Shown one piece after another: positions 7,101-15,416 of a stretch of DNA of 64,000 nucleotides. The position numbers and the translations under genes were made by a program. The first letter of the stretch is position 1, and each line of letters opens with the position of its first letter. A model generated the notes under the pieces. The model did no database searches and was not told the DNA's origin. It saw only the letters and a list, made by a program, of their open reading frames with translations. Source of the stretch: Clostridiaceae bacterium (GTDB lineage Bacteria; Bacillota; Clostridia; Oscillospirales; Acutalibacteraceae); contig JAETSR010000002.1 in assembly GCA_021769555.1 (NCBI GenBank), positions 1 through 64,000 of the forward strand, written 5' to 3'.

Positions 7101-9430
7101 TGCTCTTCCATGGCCTTTATTGCTATTGCAAACAACTGCCTTGCAGCAGAAATGTCCGAAGCATCCGACATATCTCTGGCCAGTTTTGCGGCACGCTGAC
7201 GGCTATCAGAGAACAGTAAAACTTTTCGTCCCTCATTAGGGAATCTATCAGGCTGGTTGTCCTTTCCCGGCACCGCAGGTTGCAGCTGGAACTGGGACTT
7301 GATCAAATTGAAGAAAGACTGATTGCCTCGGGTGCTAAAAGAGGTAAGTTGCAATGACGATAGTTGATGCTTACAGTGTGGACAAGTAGGAAATGTAATA
7401 ATTTGTGGCCTGCCTTTTGCAGAATAGTAGTACAGCTTTCTGATGAAAGGCTTACCAGCAGATGAATCATCCGTAAAGTTGACAAACCCGCTCTTTACAT
7501 CAAGGTAGCATGGCTTGATAGCATTTTTGCCTTGCCTTGCGGGTAACTCAAAATCATTGGTTGGGATAAATAGATGTACTTCTTTCATTCTGCGATCCAT
7601 TAACTGGCCAGGGTAACGCCATAGGTAGACATTCCCATGAAGTCCTGAGTCACCTTCAAGGACATAACCCTTGAAAAACAATGCGCCACAACGCCTATCG
7701 TTGTAAAGTTCATATACCACACTACCGCAATGTGGACAAATTAAATTGCCATCAGACAGATATATCTCGCCTAAAGTAAGGCCACCTTCTGAATGAGAAC
7801 AACTGCAATCTGCATTGGCACAGGCATACACTCCAGAAATGCCTTTAAAAAGCATATGCATACGTGCCGGAAAAAGGATAGAACCTTTAGCATTCTTAGC
7901 AAGTGGTGCAATTGCCAAAAGAACGCTAACTGCTTTTAATGCGTCATCCTGACTGAGGTGTGGGAATATATCAGAAGACAGCTCTCCCAAAGATACTGCG
8001 TTTCCACGACAACACTTGATGAGTTCGTGGAACGGACGGTAATAGATAAGATTATCATACATCCAGTAGCAGATCGCTTCCAAGGAGTTAATATTAGGAT
8101 CAAAGCCCTCTAACTGACGCCAAAACGACAAAAGTGCAGAAAGCTTTAAGGCATCCTTATCCTCAAATTGACCGGGATCTGAATTTAAGAGAAGTTCAGT
8201 AGGTATATCATATTTCAACTGACCATCAATCGTTTCTCTTTCTCCTGTGAGATAACAGAAACGAGTCGTTTTATCGGAAGCGGTAAGTTCGTTTGCAAAT
8301 CTCATCACAGAATCAATATCCTCTTGATTCTTATTTGGCATACTTGCGGTGGTGAGAATAAATTGTACTTTGTCACGACTAATGCCAAGCTTATGGAAAA
8401 GCCTGCGAATCAACAGCGCAACCTCACCCCCTGATGAGCCGCGATACATATGCGCCTCGTCGATAACAAACAGGAGTTTGTTATCGATGCTCGAAGCAAG
8501 CCATTCACGAGTATCATCCCAAATTTTTTGCTCCCTGGGGCGCAATAACATATATTCCAGCATGGAATAATTGGTAATGAGTATATCTGGACAAAATTGC
8601 TGCATTTCAAACCGGGTTATCATCTCGGCATCCTCATCGTTCGGAATATGCCTATCCTCATGAAGCCCTTGCAAAAACTGAGCCATATCTGCTTTCGCAG
8701 GTATCTTTCCCTCCTTGAGAAGGTGGTCAAAAAACTCCTTTTCAGAATCGCTCTGAGGGAAGGACATCCTTGCTAAGGTCTTTTCAAGCTTTCTGTCCTG
8801 TTCTATAGAAGGCTGCACTCCAGGATACGGGGTTCGACCAGTATACATACCGAATTGTGGGCGGCGTACTTCACCACCACAGGTGTTTCTGAATATCTTG
8901 ATAAACTTTTTGTCGGGATCTCCTATCATCCTTCTAAGTCGGCTGATCTGATCTGAAACCAAAGCATTCATTGGGTACATAACAATTGTACGAACGCCTC
9001 GCTTTACCCATGATCCCTTAAAATTCCTTGCTTCAGTAGCCATCTTTGCAAGCAGTGGCCACATAAAGCACTCAGTTTTACCAGATCCCGTACCCGTTGA
9101 CACAAACAGGTCTTCACCTCTAGCCGTTGCTTCAAGCGAAGATATCTGGTGAGCAAAAGGAGATGAAAAAACTCCAAGTCCAGCCTCTGCTAACTGCAAG
9201 AAGTAGTCCCTCATCCAAGGTTGTATGGATGCTGTTTCAATACCGTTTTGTATGGTAACATACGCTGGAGATGATTCGATGAAGGGTTTCTGATAAAGCA
9301 ATCCCTCATCATCAATACGATTACTTAGTGCCGAAAGCAAAAGAGGAGATTTCCCGAAGTATTGCGATTTAATGTAGTCTTCCAGTTCTGTTCTCAGCTG
9401 CTTATGAACATAATTTGCTCCATTTGGCAT
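4190..9430 (-). CDS. Giant DEAH helicase with DUF1998-type C-terminus (DruE-like)
   Basis: 1746 aa from ATG 9430 with a strong AAGGAGGG site. It shows Walker A GTGSGKT (113-119), DEAH box VIDEAH (322-327), helicase motif VI QRAGRAGRRG near residue 1120, internal zinc pairs, and a C-terminal region with CSECG/CPFCG and a final CDCTSACSKC cluster typical of DUF1998/MrfA-like helicases. A single polypeptide of this size joining helicase and DUF1998 is the hallmark of DruE of Druantia; DISARM keeps these in DrmA and DrmB. Likely the ATP-driven DNA motor of the system. It overlaps the previous gene by 29 bp and is the last gene of the operon. Confidence 0.85.
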   Translation of the reverse strand: MPNGANYVHKQLRTELEDYIKSQYFGKSPLLLSALSNRIDDEGLLYQKPFIESSPAYVTIQNGIETASIQPWMRDYFLQLAEAGLGVFSSPFAHQISSLEATARGEDLFVSTGTGSGKTECFMWPLLAKMATEARNFKGSWVKRGVRTIVMYPMNALVSDQISRLRRMIGDPDKKFIKIFRNTCGGEVRRPQFGMYTGRTPYPGVQPSIEQDRKLEKTLARMSFPQSDSEKEFFDHLLKEGKIPAKADMAQFLQGLHEDRHIPNDEDAEMITRFEMQQFCPDILITNYSMLEYMLLRPREQKIWDDTREWLASSIDNKLLFVIDEAHMYRGSSGGEVALLIRRLFHKLGISRDKVQFILTTASMPNKNQEDIDSVMRFANELTASDKTTRFCYLTGERETIDGQLKYDIPTELLLNSDPGQFEDKDALKLSALLSFWRQLEGFDPNINSLEAICYWMYDNLIYYRPFHELIKCCRGNAVSLGELSSDIFPHLSQDDALKAVSVLLAIAPLAKNAKGSILFPARMHMLFKGISGVYACANADCSCSHSEGGLTLGEIYLSDGNLICPHCGSVVYELYNDRRCGALFFKGYVLEGDSGLHGNVYLWRYPGQLMDRRMKEVHLFIPTNDFELPARQGKNAIKPCYLDVKSGFVNFTDDSSAGKPFIRKLYYYSAKGRPQIITFPTCPHCKHQLSSLQLTSFSTRGNQSFFNLIKSQFQLQPAVPGKDNQPDRFPNEGRKVLLFSDSRQRAAKLARDMSDASDISAARQLFAIAIKAMEEQTVEQPMNSLYDYFCLAAGQHNVQIFHDPERTKFVNDCVSAQNNFNRCVKRGREYTPRFTIANAPVQMQEYLLRLFAGGYNTLYDSATSWIEPTSQALFDAVDTLNENHITVTDEEFIEFFNAWMLSICDTATALGHTISNAARLNVRPSYGGYGLDKDWKFSKDIRKIMGWHDGDETEMVWKRVLQEAFLDSAQPDNGKLYVDLSRIKPRFDTTHEWYKCELCSELTPFALNDKCPSCGSAHIHKMEPDEYEALSFWRKPVADALQGKPIHVIDTEEHTAQLSHKDQRDDIWSKTEQYELRFQDLIQDDERPVDILSSTTTMEVGIDIGSLVAVGLRNIPPMRENYQQRAGRAGRRGSSLSTIVTFCEDGPHDTLYFKDPIPMFRGDPRKPWIDVRSEKLLQRHLAMIIIQEFLSENNMSLDTVPAAIFLEDSLGSFKSYLASYDIDKDKHILPGGTSFHYSAFEAELNDTFERLKEKCHAHPELFGVGEGAKDGEAKVLLDALYEEGIIPTYSFPKNVVSTYIPDIYGKILYEVDRGLDVAIGEYAPGRAIVVDKQTYQIGGFYYPGSERRYGQASTPARAYTEDPNYVKQVISCSECGWFGLMEENTKSCPFCGNSDLEIAREMLRPWGFAPRNAEAIPDAQLSEEYTAVQQPLYSTLPDAEEMNFAPGCKNIRIASRTNQRIIMLNRGAEDKGFMVCKDCGAAMPGDTVSVLNDISRPYKSKFAKSKCRHTNCLNVNLGYDFITDMLVLEFTIDDRVIDTRRNDNPWLARAAQSMAEALRLVASKKLDVEFTELVTGYRFRTGSETSYVDIYLYDSLSSGAGYTVSISDAIDELLDDMIKLLNSCDCTSACSKCLKHYRNQYAHGNLDRFAALQLLRWGMDGINAPPIKPEAQINMIMPLTNILKQSGCEIIADGDITARGRRGTKKVVVYPAMWVEPHSSDTIFVSDVYIKYAKPYAVQKILDNA

Positions 9431-10439
9431 CAGATTTTCCCTCCTTAAACTTATACCCCTCACTAGATAAAACGTCCTTAATGGCTACAAAAACTTCGGT
9501 TGAAAGCTTTCTCCTATAATTACACGGTAGTGATGTACACACCTCCGGCCAGCTATACAATTTCAGAAAGTCAAGCTCACGCGGCGGGAGCAAATAATTC
9601 ATATGTATGTGTACTACTGCCCCATCCTCCCAATATTCTATTGGCGGTAAGGTTCCATAGGTAGATAGACAGGCACATGAAAGCAATCTATAGTTTTCAT
9701 CATCAGTTTGCCACTGAGGGAGAGGACTGACTTCCGTCACAGAGTCATAATAACGATAAAGATAGTACAACTGTGAACCTTTCATTCCTGTCCGAAGGAT
9801 TGAAACAGCACCAGTCATATCCGGCTCATTTATCCAGTTTCCATAATGAAATGGCGGTTTAAGGCGAAGATACTCCACGCTATCTTCAAATGACATCTCG
9901 GTTGTCCAGGAAGCACTTGATAGTGCCGTTCGCCACACTCCTTGCAGATTCTCATGTTCAAGTCCAAACATTACTTTTATCCCATCAGGTTTCATTTCTC
10001 CGTCTTGTTTCGAATAGAACCCATTACCAGACACATTAGTAATGCTATCTAAAGCAATACCTCTTTGAAACAGGATACCACCGAATGGATTTTCACACTT
10101 GATGGATGGAGCTATCCTGTTGGGACAATAATAGATTACTCCCACCTTTTTGAACAGCCCTGCAATCTCTTCTTCAAGTTCTTCAGAGGAATGGGGTAAA
10201 CTACCCGCAATCTCTGGGTACAGTGATTTGTAATTTGCAATCACACTGCGAACTTTCCTTTTTAAGTGCACAATAGAAATAGTGCCATCCTCCGAATCGT
10301 CCCACAACGAAGCATAAGCCATCATTACGCAAATACTATAAACAGTGCGAGTCTTCCACTCAGCATCTGTTTCTTGTGTTCCTCTATAGATACCATACTT
10401 CTGTGCTACTTTTGAAAGTAATCCGTTATACTTGTTCAT
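9402..10439 (-). CDS. Unknown 345-aa defence-operon protein
   Basis: No family recognised. The protein is soluble, without transmembrane segments or clear catalytic motifs; it has a charged helical N-terminus (about 1-110) and a beta-rich, Tyr/Trp-rich remainder. Its ATG follows directly on the TAA of the 909-aa gene and its end overlaps the helicase start, so all three are translationally coupled and probably made in fixed ratio. By position it may be a helicase partner, as DruF/DruG-type proteins are in Druantia, but that is inference from context only. Confidence 0.8.
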   Translation of the reverse strand: MNKYNGLLSKVAQKYGIYRGTQETDAEWKTRTVYSICVMMAYASLWDDSEDGTISIVHLKRKVRSVIANYKSLYPEIAGSLPHSSEELEEEIAGLFKKVGVIYYCPNRIAPSIKCENPFGGILFQRGIALDSITNVSGNGFYSKQDGEMKPDGIKVMFGLEHENLQGVWRTALSSASWTTEMSFEDSVEYLRLKPPFHYGNWINEPDMTGAVSILRTGMKGSQLYYLYRYYDSVTEVSPLPQWQTDDENYRLLSCACLSTYGTLPPIEYWEDGAVVHIHMNYLLPPRELDFLKLYSWPEVCTSLPCNYRRKLSTEVFVAIKDVLSSEGYKFKEGKSDAKWSKLCS

Positions 10440-13169
10440 TTAGATGTCACCCAATATATACTGCAAACTGCGCCTGAGATCAGCAGAAATAGCGATATCC
10501 TTCTGCAGGTCACCAATCATCTCGTTGAGTCGATTTGTTTCCAGTAAAGCATAAGCAATTGGAAGAACAGCAAACAAAAACTCGTCATCTTTGGTTGTGT
10601 CAGAATATATGCCGTGCATAGTAGCCAAAAGATTGCTGAGTTGTTTTCTAACCAAGGCACTCAGCGCAAATTCCGAAAAGATATTTTGATCTCTATGCTT
10701 TTCTTTTGGCGCAGAATATTTTTCAAAGCCATTTGCAAAATATCCTCCATAATATTGACCGGTTGCTCTCTTGTCCACGAAAAACTCTGTGAACAATGGC
10801 AGCATGAATCCGTATAAACTTTTTGGTTCAACCTGGACATCTTCTGCATACGGATGGATAGCTACATAAAAAATATCTTTTTGAGAAAGTATCTCTGGGA
10901 GATTGTCCATGCACCCACTTGACAAAAGATTTTTGATTATCACAATATCTTCACCATCAGAGCCAATTTTCTTAGTTGCCTGAGCAGTATAACTACCATC
11001 ACAATAGAGAACACCATGTTTATGAGCCGTTACAGCCGCACTGAATGCCTGCATAATGTCGACCGCATTAGGTCCAACCAATAACAGCGGCTGTTTTTCA
11101 ATATATGCAGCGCAAAGAAATGCCGCCAAGCCCCTTCTACGTTCCTCCGCAACACCAGCTTCTCCTAGTTCAAATGCAACTGTATCAACTACCTCTGTCC
11201 ACGAGTGGTGAGTTTCAAGGACATCAAGATTCTCAAATGCAGGGCAAATGAAATATGTAGAAGTTCCTCGCTCTGAAACCCCTAATTCTTGTTTCCCGAC
11301 AAATGCCATACTCGCAATGAACTCTGCCACATTTTCACTGGCCTTTTGGATTCTTTTCGCAACTGCTTTCTCGACATCCGCGGCCATCTTTTCTCTTTCG
11401 GCTATGATACCAGCAAAGCGTTCATCTTCCGTTTTAATTCTATTGAGTTCTTCTTGCGCTTCATTAAGATTTGCAGTAACAGATTTCAACTCCGCATGAA
11501 GTGCATTGAGATCGTCTCGCGCTTTTGTTAATAGGCATTCATTCTCGGTTTCCCAGTCACCGCGAACAAGAGCCTTTGCTTTTTCCTGAAGTTCAGGATT
11601 TGCAGAAATAGCAGATAGAATTATTGAATCTTCCAAACTATCCCCATCGACATATTTCCAGACTATGGTCAGAAACTCATCCAGCAGTTCTTTGGCGGCC
11701 GGATTTGAGCAGCGACATTCAGCCCCAATTTTACATATTATATCCTCGACTGGAATGGCACCAATAAAATCTTTGAGCTTTCCAAAATTGGCGCGAGTTG
11801 CTCCTATTGCTTTATAAGTGTTCCAAGAAATTGAAGAAAAGACAATGCTTTTCACAACTTCAAGCGGGCTTTTCAAATGATAAAGTCTGCTCGGGATACC
11901 AGCAAAAGCGTTTCGATAAAAGAGCACTCCATTATCCAAGTTGACAATATCATCACCTGTAAACTCATACACAGGGACTGAAATGCAATCTTCAGAAATA
12001 TTAGTTATCCCATTAGAAGTATTCAGATCTTTTTCGGCACAGAGAACCCCCACATACTCTCCTTTAGATGTATAGGTGACAAACATTACTCTTCGGCTAT
12101 GTGGCTGGTACTCGATTCCCCTTTTCAGTAAATTGAGCAGGTCGTCAATACTTTCCGTCTCAGTAACTATATAAACTGCGATTGGGCTTATTCTTGGATT
12201 GTACTTGGAGGATATAAATTTTTTAGATGAATCTCTATCATTTGGAATAGGATACCACGTCCAAGTACCGTAAAACCCTTCATTTGATGGACCATCTTTA
12301 TGGTTAATCCTATACCAATTCATAAAAACGTCCGATACGCTATCATCTTTGCGAAAAACATGATATTGTCCATCAAGGCCCAAATCGGCACAGCGAATAA
12401 GCTTCTTTTGACCCGTATAATCTGTTTTAACGTTACATATAGAAACAATTTCATCAGTGCCTACAGAAGGCAAAATTGATGTGTCCCTATCATCAAACTG
12501 TGCGAGATAATCTGCATCGTTGTTTTCAAAGGTACTGGGAGCGGTCTGTAATTCAGTAATTTTTGTCTGCGCCTCAGCTAACAAAGAGGTCAATCTATTT
12601 TTGTCCTGTTCAGCTTTTTTAACCCTGTCATCGCACTCGTTCTCTATGGCATCAATGCTACGCTTGGCGTTTGCAACTTGATCGGACAAATTGCGGTTCT
12701 CTTCTTCCAAAGCGCTAATGCGATCAGCGCTCTCAGCATTCTTTGTGCGCTCACCCCGACTATTCTCCATTTGCACACAAAGGTCAGCGTATACGTCCGG
12801 ACTTAAAGGTTTTTCTATCAGCTTAAAATACAACTCTACATGATTGGCAAAAACAGAATCGAGCATAGTCGTTGCTAACGCAGCATTATGCGGCAAACCT
12901 TCATTCTCAAGTTTCTCTATGTTTTCCTGAATCTCATCAAGCCAGTGTTCTACCAATGCATTGACCCACGTTGCAATAAACGGCTTATCAATATTTTGTA
13001 TTGCAATTGACAATGCACTTTGCTCTTTCAATGATTTAGCTCTAAACCCCCCCTTTATTCTCGAAAATTCCTGTTCATTCTTCTTGAATAGTTCCTTGAA
13101 ACCTTTGCCCGTAACAATCTTGCAAAGGATTGCTTTTTCTTCTCCAGTAAGAGTGCTGACATAATTCAT
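10440..13169 (-). CDS. 909-aa coiled-coil protein with degenerate ATPase-like region
   Basis: Two heptad-rich coiled coils are visible, about residues 145-210 (EEENRNLSDQVANAKRS) and 545-610. Between them is a mixed alpha/beta region. The C-terminal third has LLLVGPNAVD where a Walker A would be, but without the GKS/T, then DIVIIKNLL and FYVAIHPYAED at the spacing of an AAA+ core. I read it as a catalytically dead AAA-like domain. The long coiled coils suggest a scaffold or sensor in a large complex with the helicase. No named family is recognised. Confidence 0.8.
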   Translation of the reverse strand: MNYVSTLTGEEKAILCKIVTGKGFKELFKKNEQEFSRIKGGFRAKSLKEQSALSIAIQNIDKPFIATWVNALVEHWLDEIQENIEKLENEGLPHNAALATTMLDSVFANHVELYFKLIEKPLSPDVYADLCVQMENSRGERTKNAESADRISALEEENRNLSDQVANAKRSIDAIENECDDRVKKAEQDKNRLTSLLAEAQTKITELQTAPSTFENNDADYLAQFDDRDTSILPSVGTDEIVSICNVKTDYTGQKKLIRCADLGLDGQYHVFRKDDSVSDVFMNWYRINHKDGPSNEGFYGTWTWYPIPNDRDSSKKFISSKYNPRISPIAVYIVTETESIDDLLNLLKRGIEYQPHSRRVMFVTYTSKGEYVGVLCAEKDLNTSNGITNISEDCISVPVYEFTGDDIVNLDNGVLFYRNAFAGIPSRLYHLKSPLEVVKSIVFSSISWNTYKAIGATRANFGKLKDFIGAIPVEDIICKIGAECRCSNPAAKELLDEFLTIVWKYVDGDSLEDSIILSAISANPELQEKAKALVRGDWETENECLLTKARDDLNALHAELKSVTANLNEAQEELNRIKTEDERFAGIIAEREKMAADVEKAVAKRIQKASENVAEFIASMAFVGKQELGVSERGTSTYFICPAFENLDVLETHHSWTEVVDTVAFELGEAGVAEERRRGLAAFLCAAYIEKQPLLLVGPNAVDIMQAFSAAVTAHKHGVLYCDGSYTAQATKKIGSDGEDIVIIKNLLSSGCMDNLPEILSQKDIFYVAIHPYAEDVQVEPKSLYGFMLPLFTEFFVDKRATGQYYGGYFANGFEKYSAPKEKHRDQNIFSEFALSALVRKQLSNLLATMHGIYSDTTKDDEFLFAVLPIAYALLETNRLNEMIGDLQKDIAISADLRRSLQYILGDI

Positions 13170-13183
13170 GATTCATCCTCCGA

Positions 13184-14749
13184 CTATTTTGTATTTCTAT
13201 TTCGATATATTTCCTGCAGCCTGCGATAGGATTGCTCGTTAATTGTTCCGTCCTGGATACATTTACGTATCCATTGACATATCTGCGGATAATGGTCCAT
13301 ACCAACCATAATATTTCGCAAAGAGTGTGGAACCGGAATCGGTGCACCGGACACATTGACAATTCGTTTTAAAAGTTCAACTTCATCTTTTGTAGCAAAA
13401 GGCTGTTGTTTCTTAATATCAATTTCCCATACAATATCAAGCCCGATAACAACTTGAACACTTACGCCATAAGCTAATCTATCAATTTCAATTTGTTTCC
13501 CCGAGGGGAGTTTTCGCTTATCTATAATACGGTTCTTATAGAAAATAATTATTTCGGCATCATAGGTTGATTTGAAACATAGTGTTTTATTGTGAGGTAA
13601 ATTATTTGTTTCACCTGGAGCAACCTCTGAACCTAAAAGATCTGTTACGGAAACTTCTGGAAATACCCCAATATTGTCAAGAGGTTCTTTCCAAAAGTAA
13701 GTATATTGTAAGGCTTGAGTACGCCCCACTGATACTAGCTGTTGCCTGCTGAAGCAAGTAATCTCGTATAACTTTAGCTGATCAGATTGAGAAACATTGC
13801 GATAAAGCTGATTAACCTCTGTAGAAGGAAATGTCTGAATATCTGCTGTATTACCTTTGACAAGCATATACATACTGTTTTGACTATGTTTCAAAACATA
13901 GTTACCCTCTACAAATAATGGCCACACTGGTTGCAACGAAACCGGGCAATATGTCAGACGGCAATGAAAATCAAGATAGAATTTAGCAGCTTCTTCATTA
14001 AATACGGATGCAGTCACCACATAAAGAGTCCATGTTTCCCGATCAAATTGTTTTTGAGTAATCTTTTGAATTCGTAGACTACTACATGACCCGCTATCTA
14101 AACATCCTCTTTTCAACAGATAGTATTCTTTATCTATCTCAACATCAGCATCGTATGTAAGTTTCTTACCAGAAGCTTTTTCAAACAATGTACCCTCTGG
14201 ATCAATGCCATGGATCTCTTCTGGCCAAAAACCTCGCAGTTTACCACTTTTGTCTGGGAAATTTAGCGTGTATTTTTCAAATGGCCTTTCGCCTATGGAA
14301 AGATATGTGATGCTGTCATAATTCAAGCGTTCTTTAGTAAACATATATGATACACCCAATACGTTCTTAGGCTTAATCTCTATCTGAAAATCGCTATTTA
14401 ATAAATAAATTGGAGCCCGGATTAAGCCAAGCTCAAATCGAAACGAAGATGAGGACACGCCCACAATGCGGATTGGCAAAGCGTGTTCCTTAGGATCATA
14501 TGAAATTGGATATTTAGCGATGCGTTCCGGGCAGTTTTTACTTTTTTCATGAGCGCTGTGTCTAAAATGACGCGCCTGGACCGTGCCGTCAGTAAGTGAA
14601 ACGTACTGTCCGCATAGTTCACACATAAACAAGCCGCTATGAGAGTGTACGGTACCGCCTGGGTGCAATTTAGCTGCTTCTTCTGCTGTAATCCGTTTCC
14701 AGCCGTTTTTCGACCACATACAGACATGAGTTAGTGAAGCCATAAACAT
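13184..14749 (-). CDS. CoiA-like zinc-finger protein of unknown function
   Basis: 521 aa. Residues about 43-75 contain CELCG, then ARHFRHS and NCPERI, the pattern of the CoiA-like N-terminal zinc module (C-x2-C...HFRH...C), often found beside nucleases. The rest is beta-rich with no obvious nuclease motif and a helical end (IRKCIQDGTINEQSYRRLQEI). The second in-frame ATG (14743) is better spaced from the GGGAGA site than the first. Part of the minus-strand defence block; a DNA-binding or recognition role is plausible but not shown. Confidence 0.75.
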   Translation of the reverse strand: MFMASLTHVCMWSKNGWKRITAEEAAKLHPGGTVHSHSGLFMCELCGQYVSLTDGTVQARHFRHSAHEKSKNCPERIAKYPISYDPKEHALPIRIVGVSSSSFRFELGLIRAPIYLLNSDFQIEIKPKNVLGVSYMFTKERLNYDSITYLSIGERPFEKYTLNFPDKSGKLRGFWPEEIHGIDPEGTLFEKASGKKLTYDADVEIDKEYYLLKRGCLDSGSCSSLRIQKITQKQFDRETWTLYVVTASVFNEEAAKFYLDFHCRLTYCPVSLQPVWPLFVEGNYVLKHSQNSMYMLVKGNTADIQTFPSTEVNQLYRNVSQSDQLKLYEITCFSRQQLVSVGRTQALQYTYFWKEPLDNIGVFPEVSVTDLLGSEVAPGETNNLPHNKTLCFKSTYDAEIIIFYKNRIIDKRKLPSGKQIEIDRLAYGVSVQVVIGLDIVWEIDIKKQQPFATKDEVELLKRIVNVSGAPIPVPHSLRNIMVGMDHYPQICQWIRKCIQDGTINEQSYRRLQEIYRNRNTK

Positions 14750-14774
14750 TTCTCCCGGTTAGCTTTCAATCTTT

Positions 14775-15416
14775 TTACTTTGTCACAACATCAACGACTA
14801 CATCTCGCCGAATAGAATGACGCAAACACAATAACACAAGGTCAATATGGCTACAGGTACTTTTCCCGTCAATACTATAAGCGATAACCCTACATTTCCC
14901 CTGCGCAAATTCAGGATAAGCAATTCTATTCCCCAGTATTGGCAGATGTTGCATGGCATGAACAAAAGTCAAATACGCCTTGACTGGCTTCTTATAATAC
15001 TTCGAGAAATTGCGCTCTAATGTATCGGCATCTTGCTGCATGAGCGTATAAAGGACGCTCTCATTTGGCATGATGGGCTTATGATCCTCACACACGCCAT
15101 AGCAGTCAACCAGCCAATGGCCCTTACGGACAATACTAAAGTTTTCCAAAAAGTACGCAGTACTTCCCATATTAGTTATCCGTACACTCAATTCAGATGG
15201 GCTTGTCTTTGTCCGTAGTTCAGGATCTGTCAATTCATAATCCGGTGTCCCTTCTATTGTAAAAATCAATCGAGATTTATTTTGATATTCCGTTGTTAGT
15301 AAGTTTAGGAACCACCCGAGAAAAACTCCGGCCATGACAAAAAAGCCATCCAAAAAGGCGCTGGAATTTTCAGACAAAGGCTTTGCTAACTGCTCAAAAA
15401 AATCTTCCATAATCAT
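14775..15416 (-). CDS. Small single-pass membrane protein
   Basis: 213 aa with one hydrophobic helix near residues 21-41 (FLDGFFVMAGVFLGWFLNLL) and a soluble remainder rich in beta structure. Its ATG overlaps the stop of the MmeI-like gene in an ATGA arrangement after AGGAGA. No family recognised. A membrane protein in a defence operon can be an effector that disturbs the envelope or an anchor; neither can be decided here. Confidence 0.7.
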   Translation of the reverse strand: MIMEDFFEQLAKPLSENSSAFLDGFFVMAGVFLGWFLNLLTTEYQNKSRLIFTIEGTPDYELTDPELRTKTSPSELSVRITNMGSTAYFLENFSIVRKGHWLVDCYGVCEDHKPIMPNESVLYTLMQQDADTLERNFSKYYKKPVKAYLTFVHAMQHLPILGNRIAYPEFAQGKCRVIAYSIDGKSTCSHIDLVLLCLRHSIRRDVVVDVVTK

